Origin: an uncultured Alteromonadales bacterium
GTDB lineage: Bacteria > Pseudomonadota > Gammaproteobacteria > Pseudomonadales > Cellvibrionaceae
Direction of reading: 5' to 3'
Length of the DNA: 34,670 nt
Assembly: GCA_937864365.1 (NCBI GenBank)
Contig: CALMJT010000134.1
Coordinates: 1 to 34,670 of the forward strand
Part shown: positions 26,091 through 34,670 of the stretch, piece by piece
How positions within the stretch are numbered: the stretch's first letter is position 1
Layout of the letters: every line of letters starts with the position of its first letter
Made by a program: the position numbers and the translations under genes
Notes under the pieces: generated by a model
Database searches by the model: none
Told to the model about the DNA's origin: nothing
Seen by the model: the letters and a program-made list of their open reading frames with translations, nothing else

Positions 26091-27407
26091 TTAGTCGCGA
26101 TTTGTTGCAATAACGCGTGTTAAGTCTTTTCTTATCAGCATCAATAAAATCAAAGAAGGAATTACCATGAGAGTAGTCACAATAAAAAATACCGACCAAC
26201 TGCCCAGCAGATCGACCATGTAACCGCTGGCACCCGCTAGGCTGATTCTGCCGAAGTTGCCAATAGACGCAAATAAAGCATATTGCGTTGCGCTAAAACT
26301 CTTGTTGGTAATAGCCGATAAAAATGCCACTAAAGCAACTGACGAAAACGCCGCAGTGAAGTTATCGACAACTAATGTAACCATGAGCAACCAAGGTTTA
26401 GGTCCGGTCTCGGCAATAATAGAATAGAGTAGATTGCTCGATGCCATGGCAATGCCGCCAATCAATAATCCACGTATCACACCGAAACGGCTGTTAAAAA
26501 CACTGCCGACTAGGGTAAAAGTAACGGTCAACAACCAGCCGAAGGCTTTGGTGATGTTGGCGATTTGTTCGTTAGAAAAGCCAATTTCCTTGTAGAACAC
26601 AATCGACATTCTTCCTAAAAAGGCTTCGCCGAGCTTAAATAAGAAGACAAACAATAACAGTGCAAGGGCGACTCTTACGCCGTTATGCTGAAAAAAATTC
26701 TTAAACGGTGTTGTGAAGGTATCGTGAAGCCAAGACTCAATATTGGTTTCTGGCGATACTGTAAAAGCTCGTTGCCTCGATGACTCGCGAGATTTCTCTT
26801 GTACAAAAAAAGTCGCAATTATTAACACACAAAGCACGGCGGCCATTACTAAATAGACCTGATTCCAACCAAGCGCATCAGCATTTTTAAATGCTAAGTA
26901 TCCGGGGCCTGAATAACCCGTCCACCAGCCTATGATCGACATGGCTGCGGCTGCCGGAAATTTATCGGTTTCATCGCTGTTAAATTGATCAATCCGAAAC
27001 GCGTCTATGGCGATATCTTGCGTTGCAGAGCAACAAGCTATGGCAAAAGCTAGTACTGCGAATAAAAATAAATTTTGCGTTGGTTGCAATTGAGCAAGGC
27101 CCAATAAAATAAATAATGTGATTAGCTGTGTAGTGATTACCCAGCTTTTACGGGAACCAAATCGAGATAGGCCAGGTATTTTTAAGCGATCGATTAACGG
27201 TGCCCACAAAAAATTTAACGCATAAACAAAGGTGACTGTTCCTAAAAGGCCAATTTCTCCCCGACTGATGCCACTGTCTTTTAACCAGCCGCTGAGGTTG
27301 CTACCAATAAGTGCTGAGGGAAAACCGCTGCAAATACCCATGATAAATATCCACAACATGCGTTTGTCGAGATACAGTTGCAGAGATTCTTTAAAAGAGT
27401 GGGGCAT
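26091..27407 (-). CDS. ampG: AmpG-like muropeptide MFS permease
   Basis: 438 residues, about twelve membrane segments. GICSGFPSALIGSNLSGWLKDSG near the N-terminus, LNFLWAPLIDRLKIPGLSRFGSRKSW (cytoplasmic A-motif loop, about 60-87), and CCSATQDIAIDAFRIDQF match AmpG, which imports anhydro-muropeptides (GlcNAc-anhMurNAc peptides) from periplasm to cytosol. Together with ampD and ampE in this window it completes the entry and processing of recycled wall fragments. The similarity is family-level; more distant AmpG-like permeases carry other cargo. No Shine-Dalgarno sequence is evident before the ATG, but later Met codons would cut the first helix. Confidence 0.82.
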   Translation of the reverse strand: MPHSFKESLQLYLDKRMLWIFIMGICSGFPSALIGSNLSGWLKDSGISRGEIGLLGTVTFVYALNFLWAPLIDRLKIPGLSRFGSRKSWVITTQLITLFILLGLAQLQPTQNLFLFAVLAFAIACCSATQDIAIDAFRIDQFNSDETDKFPAAAAMSIIGWWTGYSGPGYLAFKNADALGWNQVYLVMAAVLCVLIIATFFVQEKSRESSRQRAFTVSPETNIESWLHDTFTTPFKNFFQHNGVRVALALLLFVFLFKLGEAFLGRMSIVFYKEIGFSNEQIANITKAFGWLLTVTFTLVGSVFNSRFGVIRGLLIGGIAMASSNLLYSIIAETGPKPWLLMVTLVVDNFTAAFSSVALVAFLSAITNKSFSATQYALFASIGNFGRISLAGASGYMVDLLGSWSVFFIVTTLMVIPSLILLMLIRKDLTRVIATNRD

Positions 27408-27498
27408 GGGTGAGAACCGAATGAGGTGAGCACTTGGATGTGTGTGCCTGATTAATATTCGATTCGATTATACCTACTTGGGCTGGGACTTGTGGTTT

Positions 27499-27798
27499 TT
27501 AGGGTCGCCACAGATAGGTTTTTAAGTTAATTTTGTTATTTTCGAACAAAATTTGTTCTTTTTCGAGCAGTGAGCGTTGTATTTCACCATGTTCGCCGGG
27601 TTGTGAAATGCGACCTTGGCTATTTATTACTCGATGCCAAGGTAACTTTGTATCGCTGGGAAGATTCTTTAGCACCATTCCGGCCCAACGGGCAGCGCCG
27701 GGGCGACCGGCTAAACCAGCAAGATGGCCGTAGGTGACCACCTTGCCTTTGGGCACTCGATTCAATACAGCATAAAGCGCGAGCGTTTCGGGCGACAT
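27499..27798 (-). CDS. Alkyltransferase-like protein (MGMT fold, Trp for catalytic Cys)
   Basis: 99 residues: only the C-terminal DNA-binding domain of O6-alkylguanine-DNA alkyltransferase. The active site, PCHRV in true enzymes, reads PWHRV (residues 53-57), as in bacterial ATLs such as E. coli YbaZ. The helix-turn-helix and the Arg finger (GAARWAGMVLKNLP) are kept. ATLs bind O6-alkylguanine and recruit nucleotide-excision repair instead of removing the alkyl group. The ATG overlaps the stop codon of the upstream gene (TAATG) and has no ribosome site, so translation is probably coupled to the DUF481 gene. Confidence 0.92.
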   Translation of the reverse strand: MSPETLALYAVLNRVPKGKVVTYGHLAGLAGRPGAARWAGMVLKNLPSDTKLPWHRVINSQGRISQPGEHGEIQRSLLEKEQILFENNKINLKTYLWRP

Positions 27799-28499
27799 TA
27801 TTTAAATTTGTAAACCAAGTTGACCGACGTGATGGTGTCTTGGCTTTCGTCACCAGCGGCAGGCTCGCTGTTGTAACGGACTTCATAGCCAAGCTTTAGA
27901 GCTAAAGAAGAATTAATAGCTACATTCAATCCTAATTTATTTTGAACGAATGTATTGTCATCACCGGATTCTACTCGAGTAACGTTACTGAGTGATGTGG
28001 TCTCGGTCAATTGCTGGTTATAGGACGAGGTTACAAGGAAGGTTGCTCCACTTTGGTCCTCTCCGGATTCTTCCAATTCAGTTTGTCGATAACCCAAACC
28101 CGCGGAAACGTCCCACTGCAATTCTTCTGATAAAAAGATTTTGTAACCCGCACCTGCACCGACCGAATTGATTTCTTCAAAGGAATCGAACTTATCATTG
28201 AAATAACGTAGATCGCCGAATAAGAAGGTTCTTTCATTCAGTAAGTACTTGCTGTCCCACGCAGCGGTGTAGGATTCCGCACTTTTTTCGTTTTCACTTT
28301 CTGCAGAGGTAGCGTCCAAATTTCCGCTATGTTCCCAGCGTTTACCTTTATTAGTAATTTCTAGTGCACTGTTTAACGTTTTCGACTGCGAATTTCCATC
28401 TACTAAAATGAGACCCGCTTCGCCGACGCCACCCCATTCGCCCGCAAAAGATGCATTGGCAAAGGTCAGAATGGCGGCAGTGAGTAAATGTTTTCGCAT
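27798..28499 (-). CDS. DUF481-family outer-membrane beta-barrel protein
   Basis: 233 residues with a signal peptide cleaved after about residue 19 (NASFA/GEW). The mature protein is a repeat of beta strands (GEAGLILVDGNSQSKTLNSAL, GAGAGYKIFLSEELQWDVSAGLGY, LGLNVAINSSLALKLGYEVRY) ending in VNLVYKFK, as in DUF481/YdiY-like barrels. Function unknown. The start has AAGGAG nine bases upstream. Its stop codon overlaps the ATL start codon. Confidence 0.85.
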   Translation of the reverse strand: MRKHLLTAAILTFANASFAGEWGGVGEAGLILVDGNSQSKTLNSALEITNKGKRWEHSGNLDATSAESENEKSAESYTAAWDSKYLLNERTFLFGDLRYFNDKFDSFEEINSVGAGAGYKIFLSEELQWDVSAGLGYRQTELEESGEDQSGATFLVTSSYNQQLTETTSLSNVTRVESGDDNTFVQNKLGLNVAINSSLALKLGYEVRYNSEPAAGDESQDTITSVNLVYKFK

Positions 28500-28537
28500 A
28501 GAAAATAGCTCCTTGGTTGTGTTAATTCTGTAACTAT

Positions 28538-28707
28538 AAAAATCTCTTATTAACTTCTCCGTGAGCTAATAAAAGGGCAAAATTGACGATGCGATTGCCA
28601 ATTTCTTCACAATTTCAACCGCATACCGTTCTTTAACTTGGTGGTACATCTTTTCTATTGTCACTGAGCTTTTATCACTGGAAACGCTAGGTTGATCTGA
28701 GTTTCCT
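28538..28707 (-). repeat. Multi-hairpin repeat, copy R10 (divergent, 170 bp)
   Basis: All modules are traceable but degenerate. About 15 extra bases (TTTTATCAC) lie between H2 and H1, shared with R11. The flanks are AT on both sides (CTATA at 28534-28538 and 28706-28710). It begins about 40 bp upstream of the DUF481 start codon. Confidence 0.75.
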
Positions 28708-28948
28708 ATACAATAATAAATTCCTCAATTGCCTGTTTGATTTCAACCGCCTGTTTGAATAGTCAAAATGCAATGAGTTTAAAAATAGGTCGAGCATTCT
28801 ATAGTGAAATGCGAAAAATACCGAATCTAATCTTGTCGCAATTTTTGCATTATCAAATAACACGCTTTCAAGCGATAAATGCTGTGTTTTTATTTCACTT
28901 AAATTTCTTGTGTTTATTGGAGGCGGTGCTGTTTATTTTAATATCGAT

Positions 28949-29115
28949 AGAAGCCTCTGATTAACTTTTCCATGATTTAATCAGAGGGCAGAAATCGACA
29001 ATGAGATTCCCAATTTCTTCATAATTTCAATCACTTACTGCTCTTGAAGTTGGTGACATATCTTTGTGTCGCTGGACTTTTATCAATGGAAACTCTAGGT
29101 TAATCAGAGTTTGCT
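28949..29115 (-). repeat. Multi-hairpin repeat, copy R11 (167 bp)
   Basis: H5 (CTCTGATTAA/TTAATCAGAG), H4, H3, H2 and H1 are clear. The TTTTATCAA insertion before H1, flanked by two TGG triplets, is shared with R10. AT flanks both ends. Opposite-strand G-T pairs occur in H2. Confidence 0.85.
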
Positions 29116-29208
29116 ATAAATAACGGATATTTTAAATTCGAAAATTGTCTGTCAATGTTATCTCGGGAATAATTCAAAGGTAGACTAATTTGAGTATTCT
29201 ATAAGTAC

Positions 29209-29280
29209 ATTAGTCATTAACTCTCAATTAGTCATTAACTCTCAATTAGTCATTAACTCTCAATTAGTCATTAACTCTCA
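29209..29280 (+). repeat. Tandem repeat, 18-bp unit, 4 perfect copies
   Basis: ATTAGTCATTAACTCTCA is repeated four times without a mismatch, 72 bp in all, directly followed by AAAGACG. It lies in non-coding sequence 94 bp after repeat copy R11. Confidence 0.95.
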
Positions 29281-30179
29281 AAAGACGCTAGAAATATCGG
29301 TAAATTCATCAGAAAAATGTGTGCTAACCGTTTGCTGTGGGAATTTTAGCAAATCGCGAATACTAGCAACTTAAGCTGAATCTATGATTAATCAAATATA
29401 TGATTGCCATAAAAGCACATTGATAGCGGAAGAAATAATAATCACACAAATAAAATGTTAGAACGTAAAATTCCTGTCAATTATTTATTTTCATCATAGA
29501 AGTCACACTAGATTCGTTAGAGTTTTCTCTATTTAATCCATTCGCTCTGAAATTTATTACCACCGTATTCGATGTTTGATTCATTCAATCACTTTCAAAA
29601 TAAACGTTGGTAAATAGGCATTTAGCGATCAGCTGGTGCGTTCAAATTGGTGTGAAATAACTCCACTATTCTATATCGCTCGAATAGTCACCGGTGTCGA
29701 TAAATTCCTTAAATCATGCCGAAATTCAAAGGCTCATTTTAATCTGAATCTGAATGTATCGTTAATCCGTTATAGTAGTGAGGGTCGAACGGTATTTACG
29801 GAGTTGTCACTTGTCATTATTCCATATTCACCGAGCAGCTTTTCGTAAGATCCGTGCAATACAAGAACTGTTTCGCGTTGCCATTGAATACCCAGCCGAT
29901 GCCCTCATATATTGAGACTGCCACAAGCGATGCTAAATATATTTCGACGGAATTGAATTTGCGATCAATAGCAGGGTTCGCAGCCTCTGATCAGTTTTTT
30001 GTTTTAGATCGGTGGGTAAACGTTGAACGTGTAAATTCCGGTTTTTAAGTGATATCAACAACTTATGATGGTCGAAAAAGGCAATATATTTCTGCGCTGC
30101 TCGGTAGGTTGGAGTAATCAGAATGTGCTCCAGTAATGGTTTTAATCGATTTCACACACAATAATCTTGGGAGTAGCCA

Positions 30180-30656
30180 ATGCCTTTATTATTAATTTTC
30201 ATAGTTGGGGCATTCTTTACCGAATTATGGGTGTTAGTGCAGGTTGGAGGACAGATTGGGGCATTTACCACTGTCGTTGCCACTCTGGTGACCGCTGCAT
30301 TGGGTATTGCCCTGGTTAAGCGTCAAGGTCTTCAAACCTTAGCGCGAGCCCAAGAGAAAATGACTCACGGTGATTCACCAGCCCAAGAAATGCTAGAGGG
30401 TGTTGCCTTGTTTGTGGCCGGTATATTCCTGTTGTTGCCGGGATTTGTCTCTGACTTTATTGGGCTTTTGTTGTTAATACCGCCATTTCGAGCGGCTTTT
30501 GCCAAACGATTTTTGAAAAACACCCAGGGTTACACCTTTATGAGTTCTCGTTTTAGATCGCAATACCGCGCCGGAAGCACCTACGACGGTGAGTTCACTT
30601 CTTCTACTTCTGAAAACGATACGGCCGAGAAAAAAAATCAAAAATTTTTGCCATGA
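30180..30656 (+). CDS. fxsA: FxsA-family membrane protein
   Basis: 158 residues with four hydrophobic segments. The N-terminal block is PLLLIFIVGAFFTELWVLVQVG. Then come the GVALFVAGIFLLLPGFVSDFIG and LLLLIPPFRAAFAKR blocks, and a charged cytoplasmic tail, all characteristic of FxsA. E. coli FxsA modulates exclusion of phage T7 by the F plasmid; its normal role is unknown. GGGAG lies six bases before the ATG. It precedes groES-groEL on the same strand, a common gammaproteobacterial arrangement, but a heat-shock promoter sits directly after its stop codon. Confidence 0.92.
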   Translation: MPLLLIFIVGAFFTELWVLVQVGGQIGAFTTVVATLVTAALGIALVKRQGLQTLARAQEKMTHGDSPAQEMLEGVALFVAGIFLLLPGFVSDFIGLLLLIPPFRAAFAKRFLKNTQGYTFMSSRFRSQYRAGSTYDGEFTSSTSENDTAEKKNQKFLP

Positions 30657-30660
30657 AGGT

Positions 30661-30688
30661 GTTGAAATCGATTTTCAAAGCCCCATCT
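30661..30688 (+). promoter_or_regulatory. Sigma-32-type heat-shock promoter of groESL
   Basis: GTTGAAA (30661-30667) and CCCCATCT (30681-30688), separated by 13 nt, match the sigma-32 consensus CTTGAAA, 11-16 nt, CCCCATNT. It begins 5 bp past the fxsA stop and 138 bp before the groES ATG. Two palindromes follow in the leader: CTTAA/TTAAG (30719-30732) and ATGTAATTGCGAATTACAT (30737-30755). No CIRCE element (HrcA site) is visible. Confidence 0.88.
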
Positions 30689-30825
30689 CCACAACCACTA
30701 AGATTGCAGGCCTTGAGACTTAAGTATTTAAGGCTCATGTAATTGCGAATTACATAACCGAAACACCAAGACTTTGGCAATCCGCAAGAGCGGGTTGCTA
30801 TGAACACTTTCAGGAGACATCAAAC

Positions 30826-31116
30826 ATGAATATCCGTCCTTTACACGACCGTGTTGTGGTTCGCCGCAAGGAAGAAGAAAAAACTACTGCTTCTGGTATC
30901 GTTTTGCCAGGTTCGGCGACTGATAAGCCAAATCAAGGCGAAGTTTTGGCAGTGGGTAACGGTCGCATCTTGGACAACGGCGAAGTTCGTCCAGTTGACG
31001 TTAAAGTTGGCGACATCGTGGTATTTGGCAAGTACGCCGGTAGCGACACCATCGAAGTAGATGGCGAAGAGCTACTTATTTTGACTGAATCTGACATCAA
31101 AGCGGTTTTGGTTTAA
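30826..31116 (+). CDS. groES: Co-chaperonin GroES
   Basis: 96 residues, full length. It begins [18 protein letters not shown], contains the mobile loop [13 protein letters not shown] (about 19-31), and ends with the [10 protein letters not shown]-type [19 protein letters not shown]. GroES caps GroEL rings to form the folding chamber in the cytosol. AGGAG lies 8 bp before the ATG. It is transcribed with groEL, whose ATG is 55 bp downstream, from the heat-shock promoter above. Confidence 0.97.
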   Translation: MNIRPLHDRVVVRRKEEEKTTASGIVLPGSATDKPNQGEVLAVGNGRILDNGEVRPVDVKVGDIVVFGKYAGSDTIEVDGEELLILTESDIKAVLV

Positions 31117-31149
31117 TCGCTTACAAACGACACGTTTGAATTTGAATAA

Positions 31150-32823
<1,674 letters not shown>

Positions 32824-32853
32824 GCCCCGGCTCCTAAAAAGCTTATTCTAGAT

Positions 32854-32882
32854 AAAGGCTCGCTTAATGCGGGCCTTTATTG
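32854..32882 (+). terminator. Terminator of the groESL operon
   Basis: AAAGGCTCGC and GCGGGCCTTT, arms of 10 bases with one mismatch (T opposite G), a short loop (TTAAT), and TTTATT following. It lies about 30 bp after the groEL stop. Confidence 0.88.
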
Positions 32883-32886
32883 TTTC

Positions 32887-32947
32887 TACAGCATTGTTTT
32901 TTGCGACGTTGTTTTTACAACATTGTTTTTACGACATTGCTTCTACA
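32887..32947 (+). repeat. Imperfect tandem repeat, about 14-bp unit, 4 copies
   Basis: Related units of the form ACRACATTGTTTTT (ACAGCATTGTTTTTT, GCGACGTTGTTTTT, ACAACATTGTTTTT, ACGACATTGCTTCT) lie directly between the groEL terminator and repeat copy R12. Confidence 0.75.
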
Positions 32948-33097
32948 GAGACCTTTGATTAACTCATCCCTGATTTAATCTGAGGGCAGAGGTTGGCAAT
33001 ACGATCCCCAATTTTTCACAATTTCAATCACTTACCGTTCTTGAGATTGGCGAAACATCGTAATAGCACTGGAAATTCTGAGTTAACAGAGTTTCCT
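32947..33097 (-). repeat. Multi-hairpin repeat, copy R12 (151 bp)
   Basis: H5, H4 (weakened), H3 and H1 are present. H2 is broken (GCGAAACATCG, then TAATAGCAC). CTACAG flanks both ends (32943-32948 and 33096-33101). Confidence 0.85.
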
Positions 33098-33327
33098 ACA
33101 GTGTGCATTTCTAAAAACTCGAAAGAGTTTGGTCTTAATCGATACGCTCACCTCGTTGTGATGACCATCATCACAAACCTATTCTTACCTATCTAAATTC
33201 TGTTAATTGCAGCGACAACCACAACTATGACGATTGTTTTGGCGCAGTAAAAATCGGTATTGCAGTGCTTATTTACCGATTCAGATGTGAACACAACGAA
33301 GATTTTTAAGTCAGACATCGTTACTAT

Positions 33328-33480
33328 AGTCACCTCAGATTCACTCATCCATGAGTTAATCAGAGAGCAGAAATTGAAAATACGATATCCAATTTCTTCA
33401 CAATTTCAATCACTTACCGTTCTTGAAATTGGCGATACATTCTTGTGTCGCGAGAAACTTTAGGTTAATCAGAGTTTCCT
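33328..33480 (-). repeat. Multi-hairpin repeat, copy R13 (153 bp)
   Basis: Full copy with five hairpins. H4 is AGAAATTGAAAAT, ACG, ATATCCAATTTCT; H2 is GCGATACATTCTTGTGTCGC with a G-T pair. CTATA flanks both ends (33324-33328 and 33479-33483). Confidence 0.88.
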
Positions 33481-33632
33481 ATATTGGCAAAATGTCGTTC
33501 GTTGATTGTCTGAAGGCTCGTGACGCAAATCTTTTGTAATAATCAACACAGGTTTGTTAAATCACAGTAAGATTGTATCCAAATAACCGGCGACAACAGT
33601 CTTTTTCATAACCACACAATGTTAGAAGAATT

Positions 33633-34472
33633 ATGGTGCACTCAAGAAAGGAACCCACATTATCATCCTCCGACTTAACAACTACCTTGGACGATGAACC
33701 CCGAGCTTCCGCAACGCGCAAAGCTGTGCCGCCTGCGCCAGGTAGCGCCCCAAGACAACCGAGTTCTAATCAAACCGCAAGTCATGCCGCTACTCACCGA
33801 GCGCCACCAACGGTTGTAAAATCTAATTCACCGCTAGCAGGGTTTTCGTTATTTGTCGGCTTTTTAGGGCTAGGTTTAGCGGGCTTCGCATTTTGGATGC
33901 TAACCCAAGCGCAAGCGCAATTTGATGAACAAATGAAGGCAGCAGAATCCCGCATCACAGGCCTAGAGCAACGTCTAGAGCTTTCTGATGATGAATCCAC
34001 CCAATCGGTTACTGCTTTGCAAGCGAACTTAAAGAAAGCGGTTGAAGATATTCGTGCTTCAGAATCTGAAATTCGTAAACTTTGGGATACCCGAAACGTC
34101 AACAAAGATGCCATCGCAGAGAATACTAAAGCAATTGCCGGCGCCAAATCTGCAAGTGCTCAAGCGTCTAAAAAATTAGAAGATCAACTCGCTCGCCAGC
34201 AAATTTCGCAAACCGAAAAGGTTGCTCTCATCGAGAAAGAATTGGCATCGTTAACGACTCAGCAAAATACTTTGGCTGCGAAACTACAAAATACAGCTGG
34301 CTTAGATGCACTTCGTAATCAAGTGAAAACGCTAGAAACTAAACTTGCTGCATTAGATCAGCTAAGTACGCGAGTGATTAGTAACGAAGAAGCCATCGAT
34401 GCCATTGATGCCTACAGACTTAATATCAATAGACAGTTGTTGGAGCTTCAACAAAAAGTCTCTACGCCATAA
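33633..34472 (+). CDS. Membrane-anchored coiled-coil protein, unknown function
   Basis: 279 residues, not assigned to a named family. A Pro/Ser/Thr-rich, polar N-terminus (1-66; probably cytosolic) is followed by one membrane helix (about 68-91, PLAGFSLFVGFLGLGLAGFAFWML). A long Ala/Gln/Glu/Lys-rich region (95-275) looks like a continuous coiled coil (for example KQ/LE-rich AKLQNTAGLDALRNQVKTLE). Similar uncharacterised single-helix coiled-coil proteins are common in gammaproteobacteria. The coiled coil would extend into the periplasm if the N-terminus is inside. It is monocistronic, with AGAAG before the ATG and a strong terminator after the stop. Confidence 0.8.
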   Translation: MVHSRKEPTLSSSDLTTTLDDEPRASATRKAVPPAPGSAPRQPSSNQTASHAATHRAPPTVVKSNSPLAGFSLFVGFLGLGLAGFAFWMLTQAQAQFDEQMKAAESRITGLEQRLELSDDESTQSVTALQANLKKAVEDIRASESEIRKLWDTRNVNKDAIAENTKAIAGAKSASAQASKKLEDQLARQQISQTEKVALIEKELASLTTQQNTLAAKLQNTAGLDALRNQVKTLETKLAALDQLSTRVISNEEAIDAIDAYRLNINRQLLELQQKVSTP

Positions 34473-34531
34473 GACAAATATTTTTGTGTATTAAAAATAT
34501 AACTGACAATTGAGTCTGCTTCACCTTACTG

Positions 34532-34573
34532 AAAAAGCAGCGTGTTGGCCTACCCATTTACACGCTGCTTTTA
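34532..34573 (+). terminator. Strong terminator after the coiled-coil protein gene
   Basis: AAAAGCAGCGTGT and ACACGCTGCTTTT, 13-bp perfect arms with a 14-nt loop, 60 bp past the stop codon. Functional in either direction. Confidence 0.88.
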
Positions 34574-34620
34574 GACCTACCGAAAACACCATTCAAAAAA
34601 TCTAATCACAATCACACTTA

Positions 34621-34670
34621 AGGAACCTCTGATTAACTCATCCATGATTTAATCAGAGGACAGAAATTGA
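34621..34670 (-). repeat. Multi-hairpin repeat, copy R14 (cut by window end)
   Basis: The H5 end only, because the window stops. AGGAACCTCTGATTAACTCA and the matching right arm TTAATCAGAGG are intact, followed by the start of H4 (ACAGAAATTGA). It is preceded by CTTA, the same left context as R5. Confidence 0.85.

Larger units (their letters stand above)
28500..30179. other. 1.7-kb gene-poor region between divergent genes
   Basis: It holds repeat copies R10 and R11, an 18-bp tandem repeat (29209-29280), and AT-rich sequence in between. On the minus strand two adjoining open frames without Met starts (29933-30151 and 29817-29990) read in a protein-like way, for example YRAAQKYIAFFDHHKLL and YEGIGWVFNGNAKQFLYCTD. 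They may be a decayed gene. Plus-strand ORFs in the same region look like chance. Confidence 0.5.
32824..33632. other. 809-bp intergenic region with terminator and two repeat copies
   Basis: No gene. It contains the groEL terminator, a 14-bp imperfect tandem repeat (32887-32947), repeat copies R12 and R13, and a plain AT-rich stretch (33110-33320). ORFs here come from the repeat. Confidence 0.65.

Noticed and set aside
28737-28964. 75-codon plus-strand ORF between repeat copies R10 and R11
   Set aside because: AT-driven hydrophobic composition, no ribosome site, and its end runs into repeat R11.
29209-29280. Possible CRISPR array
   Set aside because: The 18-bp units are directly adjacent with no spacers, and no cas gene is in the window, so this is a simple tandem repeat.
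30719-30755. CIRCE (HrcA operator) before groES
   Set aside because: The palindromes do not match TTAGCACTC, 9 nt, GAGTGCTAA; the promoter is of sigma-32 type.

Overview
The window looks like chromosome from a free-living, probably marine gammaproteobacterium. The supporting evidence is an rnfABCDGE operon, an ampD-ampE pair, fxsA followed by groES-groEL, a DUF1631 gene, a TIGR02281 aspartyl protease and a moderate-to-low GC content. A member of the Cellvibrionaceae or a relative is my best guess from gene style, but this is inference. No phage, plasmid, rRNA, tRNA, CRISPR or intact insertion sequence was found.

Layout. 1-931 (-): lipoprotein of the MTA/SAH nucleosidase family, cut by the window edge. 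1431-5933 (-): a PhoD-type alkaline phosphatase and a TonB-dependent receptor with a three-heptamer Pho-box-like site upstream, probably a phosphate-starvation module. 6487-7086 (+): YceI-like periplasmic protein. 7142-9452 (-): a cNMP-like/HDOD regulator and a small membrane-anchored cysteine-motif protein. 10433-16442 (-): the Rnf ion-pumping electron-transfer complex. 16941-17417 (-): membrane-anchored retropepsin-like protease. 18437-20755 (+): DUF1631 protein behind a 1-kb AT-rich gap. 20964-23024 (+): ampD, ampE and yajQ. 23294-24058 (+): TauE/SafE exporter. 24112-27407 (-): an ABC-2 exporter pair and an AmpG-like muropeptide permease. 27499-28499 (-): a DUF481 barrel protein overlapping an alkyltransferase-like DNA-repair protein. 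28500-30179: 1.7 kb without a convincing gene. 30180-32823 (+): fxsA, a sigma-32-type promoter, groES and groEL. 33633-34472 (+): a membrane-anchored coiled-coil protein.

Genes acting together: the receptor and PhoD (phosphate-ester scavenging), Rnf (ferredoxin/NAD electron transfer coupled to ion transport), AmpG-AmpD-AmpE (peptidoglycan recycling and beta-lactamase signalling), and FxsA/GroES/GroEL.

The most striking feature is not a gene. A roughly 153-bp intergenic repeat that I do not recognise occurs at 14 loci: eight near-full copies, one internally deleted copy, one cut by the window end, one half copy and three solitary hairpins. Its consensus is five consecutive hairpins (H1-H5) bounded by imperfect 20-bp terminal inverted repeats. 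At least seven copies are flanked by the same dinucleotide on both sides, often in a CT-NN-AG context, as expected of a small non-autonomous mobile element. Every multi-hairpin copy lying between co-directional genes has the same orientation relative to transcription. One hairpin stem shows paired compensatory changes around a constant loop. In the feature list, '+' for this repeat means H1 to H5 on the given strand.
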